From Marivirga harenae (lineage in GTDB: Bacteria; Bacteroidota; Bacteroidia; Cytophagales; Cyclobacteriaceae), in contig NZ_CP130565.1 of the NCBI RefSeq assembly GCF_030534335.1, positions 255,501 to 319,500 on the forward strand: 64,000 nt of DNA, read 5' to 3'. The notes below the pieces were generated by a model. The model did not search any database. It was not told the DNA's origin and saw only the letters and a program-made list of their open reading frames with translations. Position numbers and translations under genes: made by a program. Positions 1-7,377 of the stretch are shown one piece after another. Position 1 is the first letter of the stretch; the number at the start of each line of letters is the position of its first letter.

Positions 1-309
1 GATACAATAGATAAAAAGACTGTTACAGCCATTGATTATAGTGCTTATGAAGAAATGGCTAATAAAACCTTTCATGATATACGAGAGGCCATATTTGAAA
101 AATACAATATTACCTGTATGCATATCTACCATAGCTTAGGTATTGTAAACGTTGGAGAGGTTTGTCTTTTTGTATTTGTCTCTGCCCCACACAGGAAAAT
201 TGTTTTTGAAGCTTTGGAAGAAATTGTAGAAGCGATCAAGCAAGAAGCTCCTGTATTTGGAAAAGAACTATTTGAAAACGGAACACATCAATGGAAAGTG
301 AACAATTAA
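1..309 (+). CDS. moaE: Molybdopterin synthase catalytic subunit MoaE (5' end outside window)
   Basis: The reading frame is open from base 1, so the gene starts before the window. An internal ATG at 55 is in frame, but the 18 residues before it continue the family alignment. About 102 residues are visible, against about 140-150 for the family. MoaE joins sulfur-charged MoaD to insert the dithiolene sulfurs into cyclic pyranopterin monophosphate, making molybdopterin. The conserved HSLG, GEV and HRKIVFEALEEIVEAIK stretches are visible. They are followed by a GKE segment where the family keeps its catalytic lysine. The stop lies one base before the next moa gene, so the two are surely co-transcribed. 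Confidence 0.88.
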   Translation, partial: DTIDKKTVTAIDYSAYEEMANKTFHDIREAIFEKYNITCMHIYHSLGIVNVGEVCLFVFVSAPHRKIVFEALEEIVEAIKQEAPVFGKELFENGTHQWKVNN

Positions 310-310
310 A

Positions 311-1222
311 ATGGTAGATATCACGCATAAAAGCAGCACACTACGTATTGCAATGGCTCAGGCAACAGTAAAGGTGAGTAAACAAGAGACAATCAATGCC
401 ATTAATGATGACCTGGTCCCTAAGGGAAATGTTTTTGCTATGAGCAAAGCGGCTGGTCTCTTGGCTGTAAAAAAAACACCTGAGTTACTTCCTGACTGCC
501 ACCCCATGCCAATAGAATTCACTGGCATAGAATACGCAATAAACGGATTAGAGATTACTATAGTCTTTACAGTTAAGACGATTTATAAAACTGGTGTAGA
601 GGTAGAAGCAATGCACGGTGCAAGTATAGTAGCGCTTAACATGTATGATATGCTGAAGCCAATAGATAAGGGTATAGAAATACAGCAGATAAAATTGCTG
701 GAAAAGCGCGGTGGGAAAACTGATTTTAAAAAAGACCTAGAGCCTGCTATTAAAGCTGCCGTTGTAGTTTGTTCCGATACAATTGCAGCAGGCAAGAAAG
801 AGGATAAAGCAGGTAAAGCAATCATTGCCAAATTAGAAGCAGTAGGTGTTACTATTACAGACTATCAGGTAATACCTGATGAAAAAGACCTTATCCAGGA
901 AAAGACAAATACTTACCAATCAAGCGGACTAGATTTAATAATATTTACTGGTGGTACAGGACTTTCCCCTAGAGATGTGACTCCAGAAAGCTTACAACCA
1001 TTATTGCAACGCTCCGTCCCTGGAATAGAAGAAGCTATACGCAGTTATGGACAATCACGCACTCCTTACGCGATGCTTTCAAGAAGCACAGCTGGAATGA
1101 TAGGCAACACGCTAGTGCTTGCATTGCCAGGATCAACAAAAGGGGCAACAGAATCTATGGATGCAATCTTTCCTGCCGCCCTTCACATTTTTAAAGTTGC
1201 CCAAGGTGCTAGGCATGACTAA
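311..1222 (+). CDS. moaCB: Bifunctional MoaC-MoaB/MogA molybdenum cofactor protein
   Basis: A 303-residue fusion of two Moco enzymes. Residues 1 to about 150 are MoaC, which with MoaA converts GTP to cyclic pyranopterin monophosphate. The LLPDCHPMP segment and the EAMHGASIVALNMYDMLK segment match its active-site stretches. Residues about 150-303 are a MoaB/MogA domain, which adenylylates molybdopterin. It carries FTGGTGLSPRDVTPE and ends in the TAGMIGNT...LPGSTKGA loop. The gene starts one base after the moaE stop and ends 18 bases before moaA. Such fusions are known in Bacteroidota, so it is not novel, but it does explain why no separate moaC or moaB is present. Confidence 0.93.
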   Translation: MVDITHKSSTLRIAMAQATVKVSKQETINAINDDLVPKGNVFAMSKAAGLLAVKKTPELLPDCHPMPIEFTGIEYAINGLEITIVFTVKTIYKTGVEVEAMHGASIVALNMYDMLKPIDKGIEIQQIKLLEKRGGKTDFKKDLEPAIKAAVVVCSDTIAAGKKEDKAGKAIIAKLEAVGVTITDYQVIPDEKDLIQEKTNTYQSSGLDLIIFTGGTGLSPRDVTPESLQPLLQRSVPGIEEAIRSYGQSRTPYAMLSRSTAGMIGNTLVLALPGSTKGATESMDAIFPAALHIFKVAQGARHD

Positions 1223-1240
1223 CGATTTAAAGGAAAATAT

Positions 1241-2230
1241 ATGCTAGAAGATAGTTTTGGAAGGAAACACACTTATTTACGTATCTCGCTTACAGAGCGA
1301 TGCAATTTGAGATGTAACTATTGTATGCCTGCAGACGGCATACCGCTGTCTCCCAAGTCGCACTTAATGAACGCAGATGAGATATATTCCATAGCCAGCA
1401 CATTTGTAAAGGCTGGTGTAACAAAAATACGTTTGACAGGTGGAGAACCCTTGGTGAGAAAAGATGCCAGGGACATACTAAAGAAATTGGCTTCATTACC
1501 CGTAGAACTTGCGATAAGCACAAATGCAGTTACTACAGACAGACATATTGAAGATTTTAAAAAATTAGGTATCCAAAATATAAATATTAGTCTTGACACA
1601 TTAATTCCAGAACGTTTTAAGCAAATTACGCGGAGAGATTACTTTGAAAAGGTTTATTCAAACATTTTTCAACTGCTAGAGCATGGATTTAATGTAAAAA
1701 TCAATTGTGTGCTGATGAAGGGAGTCAATGATGATGAAATTATTGATTTCATAAAACTTTCAGAAAAGCATTTACTCCACATTCGATTTATTGAGTTTAT
1801 GCCTTTTGATGGCAACCGATGGAATATGTCCAAACTAGTTTCGCAGCAAGCGATACTAAATTGTGTAGAAAATGTATTCGAGAGAGAAGCAATAAAGCGC
1901 ATTGCAGACCGACCCAATGATACCTCGAGAAATTATCAGATTAAAGGTTACAAGGGCACATTTGCAATTATTAGTACAGTTACGAATCCTTTCTGTGATT
2001 CATGTAATCGCATACGGCTAACAGCAAATGGTCAAATTAAAAACTGTCTATTTTCGGCTAACGAAACAGACCTGCTTTCTACTTTAAGGGGAGGTGAATC
2101 TATAACCCCCTTAATTGAGAAAGCAATACAAGGAAAGTTTAAAAGCCGAGGCGGGATGGATACCCTAGAGAAATTTAAAGACCCGGCCCAACACGGACAA
2201 AACAGGAGTATGATAGCTATTGGCGGTTAA
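1241..2230 (+). CDS. moaA: GTP 3',8-cyclase MoaA (radical SAM)
   Basis: A 329-residue radical SAM enzyme that starts Moco synthesis by rearranging GTP. The N-terminal 4Fe-4S ligands are Cys21, Cys25 and Cys28 in RCNLRCNYC. A second cluster is bound by the C-terminal FCDSCNRIRLT...KNC segment. The protein ends in the conserved double glycine (IAIGG), which the family needs for activity. LTGGEPLVRKD is the SAM-binding GGEP motif. It is the third gene of the moa run. Just downstream lies a decayed copy of the end of the opposing desaturase gene, and a decayed copy of this gene's own 3' end lies 500 bases further on. Confidence 0.95.
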   Translation: MLEDSFGRKHTYLRISLTERCNLRCNYCMPADGIPLSPKSHLMNADEIYSIASTFVKAGVTKIRLTGGEPLVRKDARDILKKLASLPVELAISTNAVTTDRHIEDFKKLGIQNINISLDTLIPERFKQITRRDYFEKVYSNIFQLLEHGFNVKINCVLMKGVNDDEIIDFIKLSEKHLLHIRFIEFMPFDGNRWNMSKLVSQQAILNCVENVFEREAIKRIADRPNDTSRNYQIKGYKGTFAIISTVTNPFCDSCNRIRLTANGQIKNCLFSANETDLLSTLRGGESITPLIEKAIQGKFKSRGGMDTLEKFKDPAQHGQNRSMIAIGG

Positions 2231-2244
2231 TTACCGATGCTTTT

Positions 2245-2361
2245 TTAAGTCTTAAAAATTCGTAGGTACACATTATTATGGAATTCGTTAATAGCAAATA
2301 AACCAAAATCTACAATACCACCATATACTGGAATCTCCCCCTGTTTTCGGTAAACGACAAT
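2245..2361 (-). pseudogene. Decayed copy of the 3' end of the sterol desaturase gene
   Basis: Read on the minus strand, this stretch gives IPVYGGIVDFG, then LFAINEFHNN, then a short tail and a TAA stop. This lines up with the C-terminus of the intact desaturase whose stop is at 2862 (VPEDSGTIDLGF, PGVEEFPKDF, tail). The DNA also aligns visibly: GGAATTCGTTAATAGCAAAT here against GGGAATTCCTCTACTCCAGG there, in matching order along about 100 bases. No start or conserved histidine box remains. I infer a relic of a tandem duplication that spanned the convergent junction between moaA and the desaturase. Confidence 0.7.
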
Positions 2362-2738
2362 TGGCACTCTCATTTACAAGCAAGAGCCCACATCATCCTA
2401 TTAATAGACAAGGTAGTACAGTTTTCTTGCTAAACAATTAGGGTATTAAAAAAGCTAAGAGTAAATGAAGATGTGATTTTTGCAATTTAATCACATGCAA
2501 GAATGTCAAATCCTGGAACTTGAGGTTTTAGATGGAGCGGGAGTTTTTCTATCCAAAATTAAATCTTGTGGCACTTTTCCTTTTGTTTTTCTTAATGAAA
2601 GAGAAAGTCAAAAGCATTACTATGAGAAAATCTAGGAAATCTGCTGACCGGTCAAGTCACTTCTTCTCTGGCTCACATCACTCCTGCCCATACCCATAAA
2701 TCAAAAATTTCCTTGGAAATTCAGGCCTTGTAGTATTA
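2362..2738. other. Intergenic stretch without a recognisable gene
   Basis: This is the filler between two gene relics. It holds a 46-codon open frame (2495-2635, plus strand) that begins MQECQILELEVLDGAG and matches no family I recognise. A second frame continues with VTSSLAHITPAHTHKSK before frameshifts and stops. Given the relics on both sides, it may be the body of the duplicated segment after heavy decay. I could not align it to moaA or to the desaturase. Confidence 0.5.
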
Positions 2739-2861
2739 TTAATACCTTGTCGCAATAAAAGGGGAGGTTCAAATCCAAGATGGGATGGATATCCTACAGA
2801 AATTCAAATATCCATCCCAACACAGGAAAAAAATAGAGGTATGATAATTTTCGGTTACTGA
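2739..2861 (+). pseudogene. Decayed copy of the 3' end of moaA
   Basis: The plus strand reads DGMDILQKFKYPSQHRKKN and then RGMIIFGY before a TGA at 2859-2861. The intact MoaA C-terminus is GGMDTLEKFKDPAQHGQN followed by RSMIAIGG and a stop. The DNA similarity begins near 2739 and includes GGGATGGATA, CAACAC and GGTATGATA blocks in the same order as in moaA. One frameshift separates the upstream part. The terminal double glycine is lost. The relic ends exactly where the intact desaturase gene ends on the other strand, reproducing the convergent arrangement seen at the other copy. Confidence 0.8.
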
Positions 2862-3737
2862 TTAATTTTGACCTTTTTTAAATCCGTAAGTATTCTGATG
2901 AACAAAATCTTTTGGGAATTCCTCTACTCCAGGAAAACCTAAATCTATTGTACCGCTATCTTCAGGAACATAGTTTGTTTTGAAAATATAATCCCACAGA
3001 CTCAAACTTATACCAAAATTTACACCGTATTTTCCTTCCGGCAATGTATAAGCATGATGATATAAATGCATCACAGGATTATTAAAAATGTACTTCAAAG
3101 GACCCCATGTTAGCTTTATATTCGCATGGTTAAGGTGTCCGATCGTTATAGCTGCAAAGTGGACAATATATGCTTGCGCTGGCTCAAAGCCAAATAATAT
3201 CATCACCCCGAAAGTCTTTAGAGGTTTGTATAATATATTTTCCATCCAATGATAGCGTAAATGTGCAGCAAATCCCATTTCCTTCACACTATGATGAACC
3301 TTATGGTATTTCCACAAAAACGGGTATTTATGTAATAAGACATGAGTGAACCATTGCACGAAATCTAGAACCACAAAAAAGATAAGAAGTTGTGCCCACA
3401 TCGGCCAACCTGCGGGTTCAAATAGCGCAAGTGAACTTTCGGATATCCCTAGGTCTTCGAATCCAAGTTGTAAAATTCTGTAAAAACCACTTATAACAAT
3501 CGCAAAAACAAAGAAATTAAAGAACATATAAGAAGCGTCTAACCAGAAATCTTTCCTAATAATGGATTGATTTTTTCTCCAAGGAAAAGCTATCTCCAAG
3601 CCCCACACTACAAGGGAAATCACAATAAGACCCCAAAAATAATTGGTATACCATGGCACCTCGAATAAGATCGACTTCCAAGTCCAATCCAAAGTACCCA
3701 TAAATGAATTCACAAACGCATCTATATATTTCTCCAT
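2862..3737 (-). CDS. Sterol desaturase / fatty acid hydroxylase family membrane protein
   Basis: A 291-residue integral membrane di-iron enzyme of the sterol desaturase superfamily. The histidine clusters that bind the two irons are HVLLH, then YHKVHHS, then HLNHAN and HLYHHA. Hydrophobic segments lie near residues 28-48, 67-90 and 111-130 and again in the C-terminal half. The family hydroxylates or desaturates lipids and sterols and includes carotenoid hydroxylases and alkylglycerol monooxygenase relatives. The actual substrate cannot be told from sequence. It faces moaA, and a decayed fragment of its own 3' end sits at 2245-2361. The minus-strand start at 3737 gives the expected cytosolic N-terminus. 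Confidence 0.85.
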   Translation of the reverse strand: MEKYIDAFVNSFMGTLDWTWKSILFEVPWYTNYFWGLIVISLVVWGLEIAFPWRKNQSIIRKDFWLDASYMFFNFFVFAIVISGFYRILQLGFEDLGISESSLALFEPAGWPMWAQLLIFFVVLDFVQWFTHVLLHKYPFLWKYHKVHHSVKEMGFAAHLRYHWMENILYKPLKTFGVMILFGFEPAQAYIVHFAAITIGHLNHANIKLTWGPLKYIFNNPVMHLYHHAYTLPEGKYGVNFGISLSLWDYIFKTNYVPEDSGTIDLGFPGVEEFPKDFVHQNTYGFKKGQN

Positions 3738-4242
3738 AACTAGATTATTAAAATTACTAAGTTGTTAAGTTTGAATATTGTCTTGTTCATAAGGTAAATC
3801 ATTTAGGATACGCCATTATGTCTAAGAACAGTAATATATTTTTAGTCTTTATATTTTATTTTTTTTAAAGCATGTAAATGAAATAAACGCGCCTCTATGG
3901 AAAAGGAATTAATCACTAATCCTCATTTTATTTTAATCAATCAATACAAGATCTACTTTATTTAATTCGCATTTTCAACCTAAACCTTTATCTCATTTTA
4001 TATTTACAGCATGCCTCAATCAAAGCATTTTACATTATTTCATGCTACTACTATTCCTTTTTTCCGTGTTCTTCATTAGCAGTGCTTGAGTATATCTAAA
4101 GACCACTTGTTTATCGAAATAGTTTTGCTAAAACTCTATGAAGGATTCACTTTGGGTATTTTCAATGCTTTACTCATTGGTCCACTTTGTATTAGGTTTA
4201 CCATCTCTACAAACGGAGAAAAATAACACAGAAAACACTATT
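3738..4242. other. Long AT-rich intergenic region
   Basis: 505 bases between the start of the desaturase and the end of the cytochrome gene, both on the minus strand. There is no complete gene. At 4092-4226 on the plus strand a 44-codon frame contains YEGFTLGIFNALLIGPLCIR, which resembles the first membrane helix of LysE-type exporters (compare LFGLLLAVMLGPVFFALI at 19706). It lacks the rest of the family and may be a relic or chance. No terminator or clear promoter was recognised. Confidence 0.45.
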
Positions 4243-4710
4243 TTAATTCTCCAATTGATACCATTCTATATTTGCTAAATTCTCGCGTCTTCCTTTATCT
4301 GAAACAGGATAATTTGAAACTAAGTATTCAACAATAGCTTCTTGATTTTCCCCTAAATCCCATAATCCTTGTGTTTCCTGCATCCATTTTATTGTTGCAT
4401 TCCAACGCTCCTCGTTCATCCTATTTGCAGTTACTAACTTAGAAGAATGGCATCCAGTACAGTTATTGACCACTAACATCAAACCTGGTGCATCAATTAA
4501 GCCGGTTCGAACGTGAATACCGTCTTTAATTAGATCTTGATCTGTTTCTTGAACAACTGCCACAGCAGGCGCTTCTTCTTCAAAAGTAAAAATATTGGGA
4601 TTTTGATATAAAATAGTTACAAAAACACCCATCACTACAATAAAACTAAGGCCCGTAAGTGTTAAGTGGTATAATCTTTTAACTTTTTTAAACAATTCTT
4701 CGTCCTTCAT
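4243..4710 (-). CDS. Membrane-anchored monoheme cytochrome c, partner of the sulfite-oxidase-like protein
   Basis: 155 residues. A single transmembrane helix spans about residues 17-35. An acidic linker follows, then one heme c site NCTGCHSS with Cys84, Cys87 and His88; a methionine such as Met98 could be the sixth ligand. The gene starts three bases after the stop of the upstream sulfite-oxidase-like gene, so they form an operon. By analogy with SorAB-type sulfite dehydrogenases, the cytochrome should take electrons from the molybdoenzyme and pass them to the respiratory chain from the periplasmic face. The pairing is inference from context and motif. Confidence 0.8.
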   Translation of the reverse strand: MKDEELFKKVKRLYHLTLTGLSFIVVMGVFVTILYQNPNIFTFEEEAPAVAVVQETDQDLIKDGIHVRTGLIDAPGLMLVVNNCTGCHSSKLVTANRMNEERWNATIKWMQETQGLWDLGENQEAIVEYLVSNYPVSDKGRRENLANIEWYQLEN

Positions 4711-4713
4711 AAA

Positions 4714-5934
4714 TTATTTCACTTTAACTGCAATTCTGTGACAAGCATTATTTAAATAACCCTTAGGATTCCAACCAGGTAAAAGCATTGGCTGCGATTG
4801 ACCTCTTTCATCTGTTGCTCTTGCCCAAACTTCATAATACCCTTTTTTCGGAAATTCAACTGTGGCAGAAAATTGTTGCCATGCTAATCGATTTACAGGT
4901 TTTTCAATTGCACATTCTTTCCAGGTTGAGCCAAAATCTATGGAATATTCCATTTCAGAAACGGCTAACTCTCCAGCCCAAGCGTGTCCTCTAATCTGTA
5001 AAGAATTTCCCTCATCAATCATTACTCCAGTTTTAGGATAGGTAATTAAAGATTTTACTGGCATAGATTCAATGATACACATATCTTCATCTTTCACCTT
5101 TTCCCCAGGGGCAACAGGCTCACAAGGTACCCGATATGCCTGCCCCAACATTTTTGTACCATCATGTACCTGATCTCTAATGCTTATTCTATTAACCCAT
5201 TTGCCTGAAACAGAAGCAGGCCATCCCCCTGCAACTAAACGCAACGGATATCCATGTACTAATGGGATATCTTTTCCGTTCATTTCAAATGCTAATAATG
5301 TTTCATTTTGAAGTGCCTTTGCCATTGGTGCTCCTCTGGATATAGGTTCTTTACTAGGATTTCTGCTCAAATGCATATCTGCAGCGTGGAAGCCAATGTA
5401 GACTGCATCATCCTTTATTCCAGCATCTTCTAGCACATCCTTCAAACGGACACCTGTCCAATTAGCGCAATGCACTGCACCTACGGTCCACTGATTCCCT
5501 TTTGCCGGAGGATTAAACTCACTTCTTCCGTTTCCTCCACACTCTAATGTTAACTGATAAGTGTGTTTTTGAAATTTAGATTTCAGCTCAGCAAGCGTGT
5601 ACGTCTTTTTTTCTTTCACAGACTCACCGTCAATGGTCAGCGTCCAAGTACTTGCATCTATATCTTCAGGAACCAATCCATTATTTCTAATGAACATTTT
5701 CGATTCAGGTGTTACTTTGTCATCTAATAAATGAGCCTGAGCTTCAATATTCCAAGGTTTATCATTTAAAACAACCATCTCGTTGCTTTTATTGAACATT
5801 TTAAATGGATCAGGATCTTGAAGTGCTAATGGCTTATAACCTTCAATTATATTAGAACCAAATACAATATCTGCTCCTATAATGGTAGCAAACGAACTTA
5901 AGGTTGCTTTTTTAACAAAATCTCTTCTTTTCAA
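4714..5934 (-). CDS. Tat-exported molybdopterin-dependent sulfite oxidase/dehydrogenase-like protein
   Basis: A sulfite oxidase family molybdoenzyme. An upstream ATG at 5979 would give 421 residues, but the twin-arginine signal (KRRDFVKKATLSS) begins right at a TTG at 5934. I prefer that start, giving 406 residues. The Moco-ligating cysteine lies in TLECGGNGRSEF, about residue 132 from the TTG. The C-terminal Mo-co dimerisation domain is present (IRGHAWAGELAVSEMEYS and GYYEVWARATDERGQ). It should oxidise sulfite, or a related S- or N-oxide, in the periplasm and pass electrons to the cytochrome c encoded next. The nearby moa genes supply its cofactor. Confidence 0.86.
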   Translation of the reverse strand: MKRRDFVKKATLSSFATIIGADIVFGSNIIEGYKPLALQDPDPFKMFNKSNEMVVLNDKPWNIEAQAHLLDDKVTPESKMFIRNNGLVPEDIDASTWTLTIDGESVKEKKTYTLAELKSKFQKHTYQLTLECGGNGRSEFNPPAKGNQWTVGAVHCANWTGVRLKDVLEDAGIKDDAVYIGFHAADMHLSRNPSKEPISRGAPMAKALQNETLLAFEMNGKDIPLVHGYPLRLVAGGWPASVSGKWVNRISIRDQVHDGTKMLGQAYRVPCEPVAPGEKVKDEDMCIIESMPVKSLITYPKTGVMIDEGNSLQIRGHAWAGELAVSEMEYSIDFGSTWKECAIEKPVNRLAWQQFSATVEFPKKGYYEVWARATDERGQSQPMLLPGWNPKGYLNNACHRIAVKVK

Positions 5935-6030
5935 AATTATTATATTTTTATATCCAGTAAAATAAACGTTTAAGCGCAACTTCAGAATAAACCAAAAAAA
6001 TAGATCGCTACAACTAACAATATATAGATA

Positions 6031-6060
6031 AACTCCAGACTATTGAACTCCAGATTATTA
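6031..6060. repeat. Two-copy 15-bp tandem repeat
   Basis: AACTCCAGACTATTG is followed directly by AACTCCAGATTATTA, identical at 13 of 15 positions. It lies about 100 bases upstream of the sulfite-oxidase-like start. It could be a paired regulator site or simple slippage. There is no other evidence for function. Confidence 0.6.
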
Positions 6061-6340
6061 AAAGTAGCAATTTCACAATTTGCACTAAGTAACTTAAGTT
6101 ACACACTTGAGCCGTGCTAGGCTGAAAACTAAAGCAACTTAATTCAGAAGACATAATTGCAAATCATCAGCATACTAATGCTAGAAACAAGTATTGGAAA
6201 TGTATCTTCAACTCAAAATATTCAATCTCAACCCAAAAAATCAATATTGATTTCTCAGAAGAATTGATAAAGAGCATAAAAATATGTTTTGTAATGAATA
6301 ATTAAAATTGGTTTTACTTAATCTTTTAAGACTATCAAAT

Positions 6341-6472
6341 ATGCCAAGCAAACAGAAGACTTTTCGACTAAGGCCATACCCTCGTGGGTTCCATTTAATT
6401 GAAAATGAGAAGGGAAAAAAGAAAACATCCCTCGGTGTCTATAAAAAAATAATTATGAAGTATAGATTATAA
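6341..6472 (+). pseudogene. Truncated yjbQ-like gene fragment
   Basis: A 43-codon frame starting at ATG 6341 reads MPSKQKTFRLRPYPRGFHLIEN before running into lysine-rich sequence and a stop. The intact YjbQ at 9223 begins MNTLQKTFTLRPYPRGFHLIER. Fifteen contiguous aligned residues are nearly identical, while the DNA differs at many third positions. This is therefore an old or independently acquired paralogue, not a recent copy. The rest of the about 140-residue family is missing. The remainder of 5935-6524 holds the tandem repeat at 6031 and otherwise nothing I recognise. Confidence 0.72.
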
Positions 6473-6524
6473 TGCTGCGAGGGAGAACTAAAGCAGTTGC
6501 GTCTAAAGAGAAAAATAAAAAGAC

Positions 6525-7166
6525 ATGCAACATTTAATTAAAGCTCTATCGCTCGTACTGATAATATTTTCAACTTTTAAACTAAGCGCTAATGAGCCCA
6601 AGAAATCTTCATTTTCACTTATTGAAAATGTGACTGGCGAATGGATAATTAATCTAAACGCATCTATTACCGCCTTCCAATATGAATTAGAGTTTCAAGA
6701 GCGTGCAACTAACTATACTAGTATTGAGGAATTTAAACAGGTACTACTTAAGCATATCAAAGAAAGTATACACTTGACTATTAATGGAGGAATCAAACCT
6801 ATACTTTTAGAAGGAGAAGTAATGGTTGATAAAACGACCACTGTAGCCTTCAAACTTGGTGGGCTTCCTGACCATATCGAGCAAGTGTATCTAAAAAATG
6901 AAAGTTTCACTCACATAAATAGTGACAAATTTATTTTTATTATCAGTAAACTGGGGCTTGCAAATCAAGAATTCATTGTCAGTACTGCAACTAACAACCA
7001 GTTAAATATAATTATCAATGAAAATGAAATCACTCCTACAGCAATCCCCATTAAATCTAACTTATCCAGTATTTCTATCCTTGCAACCGCAGTAGGTTTA
7101 TTAGTTTTTATTATTGCGAAAGGTCAAAAATTAACTGGGAGAAAGATGGATTCCTATTATTATTAA
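6525..7166 (+). CDS. Exported protein of unknown function with C-terminal membrane anchor
   Basis: 213 residues that I do not assign to a named family. A signal peptide (MQHLIKALSLVLIIFSTFKLSA) leads into a domain starting with a GEWIINLNASITAFQYELEF segment. That is followed by a helical EEFKQVLLKHIKESIHLTING region and beta-rich sequence. Residues about 184-200 form a hydrophobic helix with a short basic tail, which suggests a periplasmic domain tethered to the inner membrane. It lies between the yjbQ relic and an orphan histidine kinase on the same strand, with a 211-base gap before the kinase. A periplasmic sensor or accessory role is possible but unproven. Confidence 0.6.
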   Translation: MQHLIKALSLVLIIFSTFKLSANEPKKSSFSLIENVTGEWIINLNASITAFQYELEFQERATNYTSIEEFKQVLLKHIKESIHLTINGGIKPILLEGEVMVDKTTTVAFKLGGLPDHIEQVYLKNESFTHINSDKFIFIISKLGLANQEFIVSTATNNQLNIIINENEITPTAIPIKSNLSSISILATAVGLLVFIIAKGQKLTGRKMDSYYY

Positions 7167-7377
7167 CAACAATTTGGTGATTAATGATGGAGACAGTCTA
7201 GAGAATTTACTTTAAAAAACTACTTCCTGCAAATATTTTGTAGTCTATGCCTCACCCAAGGCATCGGTCTGTCACTAATTTTTTTCCACGCTTCATCGAA
7301 AGATGCATTGCTAAAAAATACCGTAAGTATTTTTTTTGTATATTTAAAAAATGCAAATCATCTATTAATAATACAAA

